Shown: positions 7,432-7,870 of the stretch, piece after piece
Position numbering within the stretch: position 1 is the first letter of the stretch
Layout: every line of letters starts with the position of its first letter
Source: Flavobacteriales bacterium
GTDB lineage: Bacteria; Bacteroidota; Bacteroidia; Flavobacteriales_D; Sanyastnellaceae
Assembly: GCA_947464885.1 (NCBI GenBank)
Contig: CANHYZ010000085.1
Coordinates: 1 to 7,870 of the forward strand
DNA length: 7,870 nt
Direction of reading: 5' to 3'
Made by a program: the position numbers and the translations under genes
The notes under the pieces: model-generated
The model's database searches: none
Told to the model about the DNA's origin: nothing
The model's input: only the letters and a program-made list of their open reading frames with translations

Positions 7432-7870
7432 GAGTTTTTTTGATATTAGCTAACATTGCATTAATTTCTGGTTGTGCCTTAGCGCAACGAAAAGTGAAAC
7501 CTGAATATTCTATTCTGTCTCCTGGATATTCTTTCTCACATGTTTCGTATTCAGACGATAGTTCGAATTATGACTTTACCTCTCACAATGTGTCTGTTGG
7601 ACTATTGCGATTTGAAACATCATATAAAAGTTTCATTTTCGAGGGTGGCGCTTCTTTGCAATTTATTTCCTCAAAATTAAATTTCTCGAACACGGGTGAA
7701 AGTCCGATTGAATCGAATGCCAAAATTTCCTTTGTTGGCATGAGTCCGGAGTTAAAAATCAAATATTTCCCATTAACGGATAAGTCGGCTGTAGATGCTT
7801 CACCTAGCGGCTTATTCATTGGAACTGGTGCGCAATTTTTATTGCCGATAGCGAAGAATGATAATTTGGA
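7422..7870 (+). CDS. Putative outer-membrane beta-barrel protein or lipoprotein, N-terminal part (cut by window edge)
   Basis: The ATG at 7422 opens a frame that runs unbroken through the right edge; 149 residues are visible. It begins with a signal peptide (MVVRVFLILANIALISGC...). ISGC at 15-18 fits a lipobox with Cys18 as the lipidated residue, but ALAQ immediately after (19-22) is also a good signal peptidase I site, so lipoprotein versus soluble export is unresolved. The mature part alternates hydrophobic and polar residues in short strands with loops (SILSPGYSFSHVSY, SFIFEGGASLQFIS, GLFIGTGAQFLLPIA), typical of small outer-membrane barrels. The start lies inside the previous gene, overlapping by ten bases in another frame, which points to translational coupling. 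It is the sixth gene of the run. The function is unknown, and the C-terminal end needed to confirm a barrel is not in the window. Confidence 0.72.
   Translation, partial: MVVRVFLILANIALISGCALAQRKVKPEYSILSPGYSFSHVSYSDDSSNYDFTSHNVSVGLLRFETSYKSFIFEGGASLQFISSKLNFSNTGESPIESNAKISFVGMSPELKIKYFPLTDKSAVDASPSGLFIGTGAQFLLPIAKNDNL

Noticed and set aside
1..7870. CRISPR arrays, tRNA or rRNA genes, insertion sequences, attachment sites
   Set aside because: No regularly spaced repeats, no cloverleaf candidates in the only sizeable spacer, and no transposase or integrase-like protein or flanking inverted repeats were seen.

Overview
The window looks like a Bacteroidota chromosome. None of the eight starts has a Shine-Dalgarno sequence, and most sit behind short A/T-rich leaders. 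A perfect TAnnTTTG motif, the Bacteroidota -7 promoter element, lies just ahead of the rightward operon. The envelope proteins are of kinds I associate with Bacteroides, Cytophaga and Chitinophaga relatives. I cannot name a genus.

The window splits into two halves, read outward from a 148-base divergent intergenic region (2418-2565). The left half, on the minus strand, holds two class I aminoacyl-tRNA synthetases: glutamyl-tRNA synthetase gltX (867-2417), then 9 bases later glutaminyl-tRNA synthetase glnS (start 857, running off the left edge). Having both suggests that Gln-tRNA(Gln) is made directly and that GluRS is of the discriminating type.

The right half, on the plus strand, is a tightly packed run of six genes (2566 to beyond 7870). 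Every product begins with a secretion signal. In order they are: a 625-residue protein with a long extracytoplasmic N-terminal region and a glycine-rich, barrel-like C-terminal third; two small paralogous secreted proteins with an A-x-EQAKKNA motif, resembling LPP20/FlgT-N-type proteins; a 323-residue protein resembling the Bacteroidota family I remember as DUF6175; a 326-residue protein with an N-terminal alpha/beta domain, a cysteine-bearing helical region and a terminal Trp-Trp; and a second barrel-like protein or lipoprotein cut by the right edge. Gaps range from a 10-base overlap to 20 bases, so the set is probably co-transcribed and may act together at the outer membrane or in the periplasm.

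I recall similar gene sets in Bacteroides relatives with no assigned function. This operon is the best candidate in the window for an undescribed system. The synthetase half is ordinary housekeeping and visibly richer in G+C: one 60-base row sampled in gltX is 53% GC, against 32-42% in three rows sampled from the operon.
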